Below, piece after piece: positions 41,600 to 49,005 of a DNA stretch of 64,000 nucleotides. The DNA lies in the NCBI GenBank assembly GCA_037443565.1, contig JBBIOB010000003.1, forward strand, positions 62,001 to 126,000, in the 5' to 3' direction. Origin of the DNA: Fervidifonticultor_A sp037443565 (GTDB taxonomy: Bacteria > Sysuimicrobiota > Sysuimicrobiia > Sysuimicrobiales > Humicultoraceae). The stretch's first letter is position 1, and each line of letters starts with the position of its first letter. The notes under the pieces were generated by a model, which saw nothing but the letters and a program-made list of their open reading frames with translations, was not told the DNA's origin and ran no database searches. Made by a program: the position numbers and the translations under genes.

Positions 41600-42865
41600 C
41601 TACAGCTTCCCGATCTCCGGCGCCCGCCACGCCAGCAGCCCGACCAGCAACACTGCCACCGCGCCGCCCAGGGACAGCGCGTGCCCAACCCCGATGGCAC
41701 CGGCCAGGGCGCCGAGCGGCAGCGTGCCCAGCGCGAACATCCCGAAGGTGGTCATGCCGTAGAGGCCCATCATCCTCCCGCGCTGGCCGGGCAGGACGCT
41801 GGTCTGGAGTAGAGTGTTGGCCGAGGCCATCAACACCGCCTGCCCTGTGCCCATCGCGATCAGCAGGAGCACCGAGAGGAGGAACCAGCCGGAGAGCCCG
41901 AAGAGCCCGACCAGTGCTCCGGTGATGATGGCCGCTCCGACGAGCAGCCGGCCCTTGCGCGCGGTCGCCGCGACGGCGCCCACGACGAAGACCGCCAGGA
42001 TCGTTCCCACCGACGGGGCTGCCTGCAGGATTCCGAGCCCCTGCGGGCCGACGCCTAGGACCTCGCGCGCGTAGGCCGGCATGAGCCGGACGTACGCCCG
42101 TCCGAAGAAGCTCATCACGGCGACAACGCCCAGGATGGCCAGCAGATGGCGCTGCTGGAAGAGCAGACCGAGTCCCTCTCGAATGTCCTCACCGATCGAC
42201 TCCCGGCGCTCGTCGGTCTGGCGCGGGATGTCCATGCGGAGCAGCGCAACGATCACGGCGATGTAGGTGATCGCGTTCACCAGGAAACAGCCGGCGACAC
42301 CAACCGCCGCGATCACGACGCCACCCAGCGACGGGCCGAAGATCCCGGAGCCGTTGAAGGCGATCGTCAGCAGGCTGACGGCTTTCATCAGCTCCCGATC
42401 GGTCACCAGGAATGGCACCAGCGACTGGCGGGCGGGGACATCAAACGACTGCGTGAAGGAGTTGAATGCGCCGATCACGAGCACGTGCCACACCTCGATC
42501 CGACCCGTGTAGGCCAGGACCCACAGCAGCGTCGCCGACGCCATCATCGTGGCATTGGTCACCAGCATGACCGTCCGGCGGTCGAGGCGGTCGGCGGCCA
42601 CCCCGCCGAGGAAAGCGAAGAGCAGACGCGGCAACGCCTGGCTGACGCCCAGCAGGCCGAGGTAGATGGGCGCTTTCGTCAGCTGGTCGATGAGGTAGCC
42701 GAGCGCGATGAACTGCATCCAGGAGCCGGTCTGTGACACCAGCATCCCGGACCACAACAGCCGGAAGTTGCGGCCCCGCAGCGGCGTGAAGGCGCTCCAG
42801 GGCCCGCCCGCATCGCGCACCGCAGGGGCGCCGGCTGGCAGGGTTCCGTTGACCTCATCAGCCAA
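41600..42865 (-). CDS. MFS transporter, DHA3 (drug/siderophore exporter-like) family
   Basis: A 421-residue 12-helix transporter. It opens PLRGRNFRLLWSGMLVSQTGSWMQFIALGYLI, the standard DHA3/EntS-like beginning, with AFLGGVAADRLDRRTVMLVTNATMM as motif A. The centre has FDVPARQSLVPFLV and SVGTILAVFVVGAVAAT. It probably exports a small molecule. The start codon is TTG at 42865 (a GTG at 42820 is an alternative). It is followed by a nucleotidyltransferase relic and preceded, twelve bases away, by the molybdopterin oxidoreductase. Confidence 0.9.
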   Translation of the reverse strand: MADEVNGTLPAGAPAVRDAGGPWSAFTPLRGRNFRLLWSGMLVSQTGSWMQFIALGYLIDQLTKAPIYLGLLGVSQALPRLLFAFLGGVAADRLDRRTVMLVTNATMMASATLLWVLAYTGRIEVWHVLVIGAFNSFTQSFDVPARQSLVPFLVTDRELMKAVSLLTIAFNGSGIFGPSLGGVVIAAVGVAGCFLVNAITYIAVIVALLRMDIPRQTDERRESIGEDIREGLGLLFQQRHLLAILGVVAVMSFFGRAYVRLMPAYAREVLGVGPQGLGILQAAPSVGTILAVFVVGAVAATARKGRLLVGAAIITGALVGLFGLSGWFLLSVLLLIAMGTGQAVLMASANTLLQTSVLPGQRGRMMGLYGMTTFGMFALGTLPLGALAGAIGVGHALSLGGAVAVLLVGLLAWRAPEIGKL

Positions 42866-42877
42866 TGCGGGCCAGCA

Positions 42878-43456
42878 TCACCACGGTGAGGAGTACCGTT
42901 CCTCCTTCCAGGGATCGCCGTGCATGTGGTAGCCGTTGCGCTCCCAGAACCCGGCGCGGTCCTTGGCCAGCAGCTCGAAGCCGCGCACCCACTTGGCGCT
43001 CTTCCAAAAGTACAGACGGGGGACCACGAGCCGCAGCGGCCAGCCGTGCTCGGGCGTCAGGTCTGCGCCGTCGGCCCGGTAGGCGAGCAGCGCATCGTCT
43101 TCCAGCAGATAGCCGAGCGGCAGGTTGGTCTCGTAGCCCTGCTCGGCGTGCACCATCGCGTAGCGGGCCTCGGGCCGGACCTTCGCCCGCTCGAGGACGG
43201 TCTTGACCGGGACGCCCTCAAAGGTCATGCCCAGCCGGCTCCATGCGGTGACGCAGTGGATATCGCAGGTGATGGTGACCGTGGGCAGCGCACGCAGCTC
43301 CTCGTAGGTGAGCCGGAGCGACTCCTCGACCAGCCCGAAGACGCGCAGGCCCCACGTCGCCGGGTCGAACCGTGGTATGCTGCCGTAGTGCAGGACCGGC
43401 CATTTCTCGGTCGCGTACTGGCCGGGAGGCACACGCGCGCCCGCATCACGAGCCAT
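42878..43456 (-). CDS. Molybdopterin-dependent oxidoreductase, sulfite-oxidase-like
   Basis: A 192-residue protein of the oxidoreductase molybdopterin-binding (sulfite oxidase/MsrP-like) fold. It contains PVLHYGSIPRFDPATWGLRVFGLV at the start, LPTVTITCDIHCVTAWSRLGMTFEGVPVKTVL with the Mo-ligand Cys in DIHCVT, and DLTPEHGWPLRLVVPRLYFWKSAKWVRGFEL. No Tat signal is visible, so unlike MsrP it seems cytoplasmic. The substrate is unknown. A GAGGA precedes the ATG at 43456, and the 3' end of pth is only 28 bases upstream. Confidence 0.9.
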   Translation of the reverse strand: MARDAGARVPPGQYATEKWPVLHYGSIPRFDPATWGLRVFGLVEESLRLTYEELRALPTVTITCDIHCVTAWSRLGMTFEGVPVKTVLERAKVRPEARYAMVHAEQGYETNLPLGYLLEDDALLAYRADGADLTPEHGWPLRLVVPRLYFWKSAKWVRGFELLAKDRAGFWERNGYHMHGDPWKEERYSSPW

Positions 43457-43484
43457 GATTCCTCACCCTCTGGGAATAGATCCA

Positions 43485-44084
43485 TTATAGCGTCTTGTCC
43501 GGTGCAGCAGTCTCCGGAGCGGACCGCCTGTTACAGTGGCGCATCGCGGCCTGGACCCCGTCGGCAATCCACAGCTCGATGCCATGGGCGGCCTCCACCA
43601 CCGCCTCGTCGAGCAGGCGCCGCTCGTCCGCCGCGGGCCGCTCGAGTACGTAGTCTGCGGGGTCGACGTTCTCCGGCGGCCGTCCGATGCCGACCCGCAG
43701 TCGCGGGAAGGCGCTCGTGCCCAGCTCCTCGATGATCGACCGCAGGCCATTGTGACCGCCGTGGCTGCCCTTCTCGCGGAGGCGCAGCGCGCCGACCGGC
43801 AGGTCGAGGTCGTCCACCACGACGAGCAGATCCTCGGGCGGGACGCGGTGCCGGCGCCGGAGGTCGGCGACCGCCGCCCCGCTGACGTTCATGTACGTCT
43901 GCGGGCGGGCGAGTACCACCCGCCGCCCGCGGATGACACCCCGGCCGATCTCGGCCCATCCCTCATCGGTCCGAACGGCGATCTCATGGGCGGCCGCCAG
44001 CCGATCCACCACCTCCCACCCGATGTTGTGCCGGGTGTGGCGGTAGCGGCGTCCGGGATTCCCCAGGCCAATGACAAGTCGCAT
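43485..44084 (-). CDS. pth: Peptidyl-tRNA hydrolase
   Basis: A 199-residue Pth that frees tRNA from drop-off peptidyl-tRNA. The N-terminal motif is VIGLGNPGRRYRHTRHNIGWEVVD with Asn9 and His19, the catalytic His; Asp91 in VVVDDLDLPVG is the supporting residue; KGSHGGHNGLRSI follows. The length is normal. It lies 66 bases after rplY in the same direction, the usual rplY-pth arrangement. The TAA stop and preceding bases contain TATAAT on the minus strand, but no matching -35 box was seen. Confidence 0.96.
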   Translation of the reverse strand: MRLVIGLGNPGRRYRHTRHNIGWEVVDRLAAAHEIAVRTDEGWAEIGRGVIRGRRVVLARPQTYMNVSGAAVADLRRRHRVPPEDLLVVVDDLDLPVGALRLREKGSHGGHNGLRSIIEELGTSAFPRLRVGIGRPPENVDPADYVLERPAADERRLLDEAVVEAAHGIELWIADGVQAAMRHCNRRSAPETAAPDKTL

Positions 44085-44150
44085 GACGGCCCCAGCGGGA
44101 CGTACGGGCAGGACAGGGGCGCGGCGGGCGTCTGGGCGCCCGCCGCGCGC

Positions 44151-44834
44151 CTACGCCTTCTCGGCGTCGGCCTTCGTCGGCTTGCCGGTGGCAGTCGTCG
44201 CCGGCGCTGCCTCGGGCACCGCTTCGCCGGGCGCGGCTTCAACCGCGGCTGCCGCCGGCGCCGCCTCCTCGTGGATCCGGGGCGCAACCACGGTCACGAC
44301 AACCTCATCGGGATTGGTCAGGAGCGTGACGCCCTCGGGCATCACCAGGTCGCTCGCGTGCAACGAGCGGCCGACGACGAGGTCGGTTACGTCGAGCTCG
44401 ATCTGGTCGGGAATCTGCGTGGGCAGACACTCGACGAACACCTCGCGCATATGGTGCTCGATGATGCCGCCCTCGCCCACGCCCTTCGCGGCCCCCCGGA
44501 GCACGACGGGCACGTTCATCTCGATCGTATCCGTGAGCGAGATGGCGTGGAAGTCGACGTGGAGCAGATGATGGCGGAAGATATCGCGCTGAGTGTCCTT
44601 CACAATCACGGTGGTGGGCTCGGTGCCGTCGCTGACCTCCAGGTCAATGAGCACGTTGCGGCCGGCGTGCGTGTGCAGCGCCGCGTCCATCGCCCTCGCC
44701 TCCACGGCCACGGGTCGGGGGTCCCGTCCCCTGCCGTAGACAACGGCCGGCACCAGCCCGCTTCGTCGCAAACTCCGGGCCGCGCCCTTGCCGATGCCGT
44801 CCCGCACCTGCGCTTTGAGCGTCACGCGTTCCAT
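44151..44834 (-). CDS. rplY: 50S ribosomal protein L25, general stress protein Ctc type
   Basis: A 227-residue L25 of the long Ctc/TL5 type that binds 5S rRNA. The N-terminal 5S-binding domain reads LKAQVRDGIGKGAARSLRRSGLVPAVVYGRGRDPRPV, and the C-terminal domain has FVECLPTQIPDQIELDVTDLVVGRSLHASDL. The final 35 residues are an Ala/Glu-rich tail (AAPAAAAVEAAPGEAVPEAA) with low complexity. A promoter and a short leader hairpin precede it, and pth follows. ATG 44834 has GGAGGG about eight bases upstream. Confidence 0.96.
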   Translation of the reverse strand: MERVTLKAQVRDGIGKGAARSLRRSGLVPAVVYGRGRDPRPVAVEARAMDAALHTHAGRNVLIDLEVSDGTEPTTVIVKDTQRDIFRHHLLHVDFHAISLTDTIEMNVPVVLRGAAKGVGEGGIIEHHMREVFVECLPTQIPDQIELDVTDLVVGRSLHASDLVMPEGVTLLTNPDEVVVTVVAPRIHEEAAPAAAAVEAAPGEAVPEAAPATTATGKPTKADAEKA

Positions 44835-44857
44835 CGATGGGTCCCTCCGACATGCGA

Positions 44858-44877
44858 CAGGCCCCGGTGGGGGCCTG
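44858..44877 (-). other. Leader hairpin of rplY mRNA
   Basis: CAGGCCCC and GGGGCCTG pair around a four-base loop at the very 5' end of the predicted rplY transcript (minus strand). There is no T-run after it, so it is not a terminator. It could stabilise the mRNA or be a protein-binding site. Confidence 0.4.
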
Positions 44878-44887
44878 AACGCCTTGC

Positions 44888-44915
44888 ATTATAGCACGCG
44901 GCAGCGGCGGCGCAA
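44888..44915 (-). promoter_or_regulatory. Promoter of rplY-pth
   Basis: On the minus strand a perfect TATAAT (44893-44888) lies 16 bases after TTGCGC (44915-44910). The start site would be near 44881, giving a leader of about 45 bases with one hairpin before the rplY ATG. Confidence 0.7.
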
Positions 44916-44938
44916 CACCGGCGAATGACGGGCCGCGA

Positions 44939-45676
44939 TCAGTCGGGAACCTGTTCTGGCCCCCTGTTCCGATACGCTTCGATGAACCGGACGATCTTGT
45001 CTTCGTCGTACTCGTCGAGCTTCATCAGACGTGTCCAGGCGGCCACGGCAATCGGCGCGTCGTTCTGCGGACGCGGCGTGACAATCACCTTCGAGCGGTA
45101 GCGCCCGGCCAGCGTCTCGAGCCGGTCCACGAGCTCGGTGTTGGAAGGGTCACGATACGAGATCCAGATACCGCCGTGCTCCAGGTTGTGCACGATCACC
45201 TGGTCGGGGATCTCGCGGCGGTGTGCCCCCCACGGCGCGGTCTCCGGCGTGTGCCACCCGGAGGTCGGCGGGTTGGAGTTGTAGGGAGGATGCGAGTCCC
45301 CCAGCCGGATGTGCGCGACTCCCTGGCTTGGATAGCGCTTCACGACGCCCCTGGGCGAGGCCTCCGCGCCGGCGGCCGCGTCAACCTCCCCGGGCGTCGG
45401 GGCGCCGGCACCGGGCGCCCCTGCGGGCGCCCCCTGCGCGGCCCGCGCGGATAGGGTCGGCGCATCGATCTCGACCAGACCCGAGCGTCCTCGAAGGTTC
45501 ACGATCACCACCACGGCGACGACCAGCGCGGCGCCGACGGCCAGCCCGCCATAGGTCAGCAGCGCGCTGCGGCGGCGTGCCGCCTGCTCACGCTGGCGCG
45601 CTTCTCGCTTGGCGGCAATCGCCGCCTCGCGACGCTGGCGCTTCGCCGGTTTCTTCAGCTTGTCCGTCTGGCTCAT
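44939..45676 (-). CDS. DUF3105 membrane-anchored protein
   Basis: A 245-residue protein. A lysine/arginine-rich N-terminus (KKPAKRQRREAAIAAKREARQ) precedes one transmembrane helix (YGGLAVGAALVVAVVVIVNL), then an Ala/Gly/Pro linker and the DUF3105 domain. Conserved parts are HIRLGDSHPPYNSNPPTSGWHTPETAPWG and VIVHNLEHGGIWISYRD. The domain would be outside the cytoplasm; its role is unknown. The ATG at 45676 has GGAGG five bases upstream. It is divergent from the MBL gene. Confidence 0.9.
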   Translation of the reverse strand: MSQTDKLKKPAKRQRREAAIAAKREARQREQAARRRSALLTYGGLAVGAALVVAVVVIVNLRGRSGLVEIDAPTLSARAAQGAPAGAPGAGAPTPGEVDAAAGAEASPRGVVKRYPSQGVAHIRLGDSHPPYNSNPPTSGWHTPETAPWGAHRREIPDQVIVHNLEHGGIWISYRDPSNTELVDRLETLAGRYRSKVIVTPRPQNDAPIAVAAWTRLMKLDEYDEDKIVRFIEAYRNRGPEQVPD

Positions 45677-45722
45677 GACATGCCTCCTGCGAGGAATGGC
45701 CGCGCTGTGGTATTGTGGTCGC

Positions 45723-46637
45723 GTGGCACACGCGCAGCAACTCGACCACGACCTGTTCCTCATCGATACGCACTATAACGAAACGCCGCAGGCGATCGGG
45801 GTGTTCCTGCTCACCGGCGCGAGGCCGGCGCTCATCGAGACCGGCCCGGCCGCGCGCGTGGAGACGCTCCTGGACGGCATCCAGGACGCCGGCCTGCGTC
45901 CCGAAGACCTGCGAGCCGTCGCCGTGACACACATCCACCTGGACCATGCCTCGGCCACCGGCGAACTCGTGCACAGGTTTCCGCACCTCGAGGTCCACGT
46001 CCACCCCATGGGCGCCCCACACCTGGCCGATCCATCGCGCCTGCTGGCCAGCGCCGGGCGGCTCTACGGCGACCACCTCGGTCCGCTGTTTGGACAGGTG
46101 CGGCCGGTACCGGCGGAGCGCATCCACACGCTGCAGGACGGTGCGCGCATCGGTCTGGGCTCGCGCCGGCTGACCGCGCTTGATACCCCGGGCCATGCCG
46201 GACACCACCTAGTGTACTTCGACGAGGACTCGGGCGACCTGTTCACCGGCGATGCCGCGGGGGTGGCGCTGCCCGGCACGCGGCACGTCCGCCCGCCGAC
46301 GCCCCCTCCGGAACTCGACATTCCGGTCTGGGAGGCGACGATCGAGCGCCTCCGCCTGCTTCGGCCGCGCCGGCTGCTGCTGACGCACTTCGGTCCGCAC
46401 CTCTGGGTGGACGACCTGCTCGTGCAACTCCGCGACCGGCTCCGCGCGTCGGCCGATCTCGTGAAGCGGGCCCTGGACGCCGGCCTGGATGACGAGGCGA
46501 TCGCCGGACGCCTACAGGAGATACAGCTCGAAGAGAGTACAGGCGTCGCCGGATCCGGGCAGGCAAACCGCCTGGAGGTCATCATGTCCACGCGGCTGAG
46601 CGCGCTCGGTCTGATCCGGTACCACAGGAAGCGGTAG
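45723..46637 (+). CDS. MBL-fold metallo-hydrolase
   Basis: A 304-residue metallo-beta-lactamase-fold hydrolase. The metal motif is THIHLDHASATG, followed by TALDTPGHAGHHLVYF (second His), FTGDAAGVALPG (Asp) and LTHFGPH (last His), so a dinuclear site is complete. The C-terminal 70 residues are helical (LLVQLRDRLRASADLVKRALDAG). Relatives handle glyoxalase-, lactonase- or phosphodiesterase-type substrates; I cannot tell which. GTG 45723 is the favoured start; the ribosome-binding site is weak. Confidence 0.88.
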   Translation: MAHAQQLDHDLFLIDTHYNETPQAIGVFLLTGARPALIETGPAARVETLLDGIQDAGLRPEDLRAVAVTHIHLDHASATGELVHRFPHLEVHVHPMGAPHLADPSRLLASAGRLYGDHLGPLFGQVRPVPAERIHTLQDGARIGLGSRRLTALDTPGHAGHHLVYFDEDSGDLFTGDAAGVALPGTRHVRPPTPPPELDIPVWEATIERLRLLRPRRLLLTHFGPHLWVDDLLVQLRDRLRASADLVKRALDAGLDDEAIAGRLQEIQLEESTGVAGSGQANRLEVIMSTRLSALGLIRYHRKR

Positions 46638-46665
46638 ACCCCGTCGGAGATCATCAGGAGGGCGC

Positions 46666-47310
46666 ATGCGCACCAGGGACGTTGCCGCCGCCGGGTTGAT
46701 GATCGCGCTGGTCTTCGTGGTGACGCGCGCGTTCATCGTCCCGATCCCACAAACCAGAGGGTTCTTCAATCTCGGCGAGGCCGCGATCTACATGGCCAGC
46801 GTGCTGTTTGGACCCGTCGTCGGGGCGCTCTCGGGCGGCCTCGGATCGGCGCTCGCCGACCTGTCGCTGGGATACAGCCAGTACGCGCCCTACACGCTCG
46901 TCATCAAGGGCGTTGAGGGCGCCGTGGTCGGGCTCTTCGCGCAGCGCCTCCACCCCGCGGGATGGCTCGCGGCGCTTGTGGCAGGCATCGCGGCGCTCTG
47001 GCTGGTGGCCACCGAGACGTGGCTCGTCCGGCTCGCGGGAGCGGCGATCGTCCTGGCCGTGGCGGGAGCGATTGTGGGCGCACGGTCGCCGGCATGGGCC
47101 CGCACAGGCGCGCGCCTCTCGGGCATGCTCGGCGGCGGCCTGCTCATGGTGGCCGGGTACTTCGTCACGCAGGCCTACATCTTCGGGCTCGGCCGCCTGC
47201 CGGCGATGGCCGAGGTCCCCTACAACCTGGTCCAGGTGGCGGTGGGGATCGTCATCGGCCTGGCGGCCGCCGCGGCCTTGGAGCGCGCCCTGCCGGGCGC
47301 GACGCGCTGA
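46666..47310 (+). CDS. ECF transporter S component
   Basis: A 214-residue integral membrane protein with six or so helices. The start VAAAGLMIALVFVVTRAFIVPIPQTRGFFNLGEAAIYMASVLFGPVVGALSGGLGSALADL is characteristic of S components of energy-coupling-factor transporters (small-molecule vitamins, metals). The YAPYTLVIKGVEGAVVGLFA segment is also typical. An insertion of about 45 residues with an extra hydrophobic stretch (residues 95-145) makes it longer than usual. The vitamin carried is not predictable. It would share ECF ATPases encoded elsewhere, as would thiW. Confidence 0.85.
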   Translation: MRTRDVAAAGLMIALVFVVTRAFIVPIPQTRGFFNLGEAAIYMASVLFGPVVGALSGGLGSALADLSLGYSQYAPYTLVIKGVEGAVVGLFAQRLHPAGWLAALVAGIAALWLVATETWLVRLAGAAIVLAVAGAIVGARSPAWARTGARLSGMLGGGLLMVAGYFVTQAYIFGLGRLPAMAEVPYNLVQVAVGIVIGLAAAAALERALPGATR

Positions 47311-47352
47311 GGCGTCCTGGGCGATCGGTCACGCTGTCCGGACCGGCGGCCG

Positions 47353-47862
47353 TCAGCGGGGAGCCTGCACCGATGCCTCGTAGCGCTCGTGGGCCTCGCC
47401 TACCAGACGCCAGGCTTCCTCTGCGCCGGCCCACCCGTAGATCTCGACCGGCTTCTGCTCCAGCGTCTTGTACACCGTGAAGAAGTGCTGGATCTCCCTG
47501 AGAAAGTGCGGGGAGACCTGCGCCAGGTCGGCGACGGCGTCAAAGCGCGGATCGCCGACCGGCACCGCCAGCACTTTCTGGTCGTGTCCCTTCTCGTCGC
47601 GCATGTCGAGCACGCCGATCGGCCGCACCTCCACGAGGCACCCCGGGAACGTCGGCTCGTACACGAAGATCAGCACATCGAGGTGATCGCCGTCTTCAGC
47701 CAGGGTCTCCTCGAGAATGCCGTAGTCGGCCGGGTAGTGCAGCGGGGAGTAGAGCACCCGGTCCAGCCGGATTCCGCCGCGATCGGGGTCGATCTCGTAC
47801 TTGTTCCGACTGCCGCGCGGGACCTCGACGCGGGCGAGCACGGACTTCGGGTGCTCGGTCAC
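47353..47862 (-). CDS. ppa: Inorganic pyrophosphatase (family I)
   Basis: A 169-residue soluble pyrophosphatase that hydrolyses PPi to phosphate. It shows VPRGSRNKYEIDPDRGGIRLDRVLYSPLHYPADYGILEET, EDGDHLDVLIFVYEPTFPGCLVEVRPIGVLDMRDEKGHDQKVLAV with the metal-binding acidic residues, and a C-terminal YKTLEQKPVEIYGWAGAEEA. It overlaps the end of arsC by four bases, so the two are co-translated. Its product, phosphate, fits the neighbourhood of phosphate and arsenate genes. Confidence 0.95.
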   Translation of the reverse strand: MTEHPKSVLARVEVPRGSRNKYEIDPDRGGIRLDRVLYSPLHYPADYGILEETLAEDGDHLDVLIFVYEPTFPGCLVEVRPIGVLDMRDEKGHDQKVLAVPVGDPRFDAVADLAQVSPHFLREIQHFFTVYKTLEQKPVEIYGWAGAEEAWRLVGEAHERYEASVQAPR

Positions 47863-48266
47863 GGGGTGTCCTCCGTCAGCTCAGGGATGAGCGCCCGGAT
47901 GCGCCGGGCCAGATCGTCGCGGAGGTGCCGATACACTTCGATCCCGGCGCCGGCCGGGTTCGGCAGCGGCCAGTGGAGGCTCGGCACCCCGGGAATCACC
48001 GGACACGCCTCCTCAGCGCACAACCCCACGGCAACACGCACGTCGGGTGCCATGGCCTCGGCAATCGACTTCGGATAGTTATAGTGATGACCGATGTCGA
48101 TACCGACCTCGCGCATCGCCTCGACGGCCTCACGCCGCACCGAGCCTTTCGGGTCCGTCCCCGCGGACCGCGCCTCCCATCCCGCCGGCGCCAGGGCGTT
48201 GAACAGCCCCTCTGCCATCTGCGAGCGGGCGGTGTTGTGCGCTCAGACGAACAGCACCTGGGGCAT
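47859..48266 (-). CDS. arsC: Arsenate reductase (thioredoxin-type) with UGA at the catalytic Cys
   Basis: A 135-residue LMW-phosphatase-fold arsenate reductase if TGA at 48245-48243 is read through. From ATG 48266 (GGGAGG upstream) it reads MPQVLFV-[UGA]-AHNTARSQMAEGLFNALAP. The UGA sits at position 8, exactly where the nucleophilic Cys of the CX5RS loop belongs, with Arg14 and Ser15 intact. The rest is undamaged, including the redox pair Cys83/Cys88 (GLCAEEACPVIPG) and LHWPLPNPA. It could be a selenoprotein, or a Cys codon (TGC/TGT) mutated to TGA; then translation from ATG 48218 would give an inactive piece. It reduces arsenate to arsenite. It overlaps ppa. Confidence 0.75.
48206..48230 (-). 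other. SECIS-like hairpin downstream of arsC UGA
   Basis: Twelve bases after the UGA, GCCC-(G)-CTC pairs with GAG-GGGC, a seven-pair stem with one bulged G and a ten-base loop GCAGATGGCA. The loop begins with G and starts 20 bases after the UGA. Both fit what I recall of the bacterial SECIS consensus (G in the first two loop positions; 16 to 37 bases from UGA). GC-rich DNA forms such stems by chance fairly often. Confidence 0.45.
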
Positions 48267-48298
48267 TCCGGCCTCCCTCGCGACGCATTCCCCAGAGC

Positions 48299-48955
48299 TC
48301 AGACGTTCAACTCCCGGAGTTCACCGGTCACCATGTAGATCACGCGCTCGCCGATGTTGGTGACATGGTCAGCGGCGCGCTCCAGATGCTGCGCGACCAG
48401 GAGCAACTCCAACGCCCGGGGGATGTTCCGCGGGTCGCTGATCATGTACGTCAGCAGCTCCCGGAAGACCTGGCTGCGCAGGGCGTCAACTTCATCGTCC
48501 CTGTGGGCCACCGCCTCGGCCAGGGCTCGGTCGCGACGCTCGAACGCCACCGTGGCGTCTCGAAGCATCGCCTGAACCATTCCCTCCATCCTGGGGATAT
48601 CGATCAGCGGCTTCAGGAGGGGCTGTCCGGCCAGCCGCGTGACGCACTTGGCGATGCCCTCCGCGTGGTCGGCGAGGCGTTCCAGGTCGATCGTAATGGC
48701 GAAGACAGCTGCGATCGTCCGAAGATCCGATGCCATCGGCTGCTGCAGGGCAATGAGACGCATGCACCGGTTCTCGAGGTCTAGGTGCAGCCGGTCGATC
48801 TCGTCATCCGCGGCGACGACGCGCTCGGCCAGCGCGACATCGAGACCTTTGAGCGCTTCGACCGACGCGTTGATGGCCTGACCGGCCATGGTGGCCATGC
48901 GCACCACGTCCGCCGTCAAGTCCTCCAACGCCTTCAGGTAGAGGTCCCTGGTCAT
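48299..48955 (-). CDS. phoU: Phosphate transport system regulator PhoU
   Basis: A 218-residue PhoU: two three-helix bundles with the metal-binding repeats. The first repeat has EIDRLHLDLENRCMRLIALQQPMASDLRTIAAVFAITIDLERLADHAEGIA (E/DxxxD motifs) and the second DDEVDALRSQVFRELLTYM and LLVAQHLERAADHVTNIGERV. It links the Pst transporter to the phosphate two-component system and dampens uptake. It starts at ATG 48955 and is the last gene of the phosphate block, 50 bases after the DUF47-wHTH gene. A second phoU is upstream. Confidence 0.94.
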   Translation of the reverse strand: MTRDLYLKALEDLTADVVRMATMAGQAINASVEALKGLDVALAERVVAADDEIDRLHLDLENRCMRLIALQQPMASDLRTIAAVFAITIDLERLADHAEGIAKCVTRLAGQPLLKPLIDIPRMEGMVQAMLRDATVAFERRDRALAEAVAHRDDEVDALRSQVFRELLTYMISDPRNIPRALELLLVAQHLERAADHVTNIGERVIYMVTGELRELNV

Positions 48956-49005
48956 CTCGCGGCTCCACCCAAACGCGACCGCACCTGTCTTGGGCGCGTC
49001 ACGCG

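Noticed and set aside
43484..43489. TATAAT on the minus strand at the end of pth as a promoter for the molybdopterin oxidoreductase
   Set aside because: No -35 box at 16 to 18 bases, and the bases are part of the pth end and stop codon.
44858..44877. Intrinsic terminator ahead of rplY
   Set aside because: The stem is strong, but neither strand has a T-run after it and it lies downstream of a good promoter.
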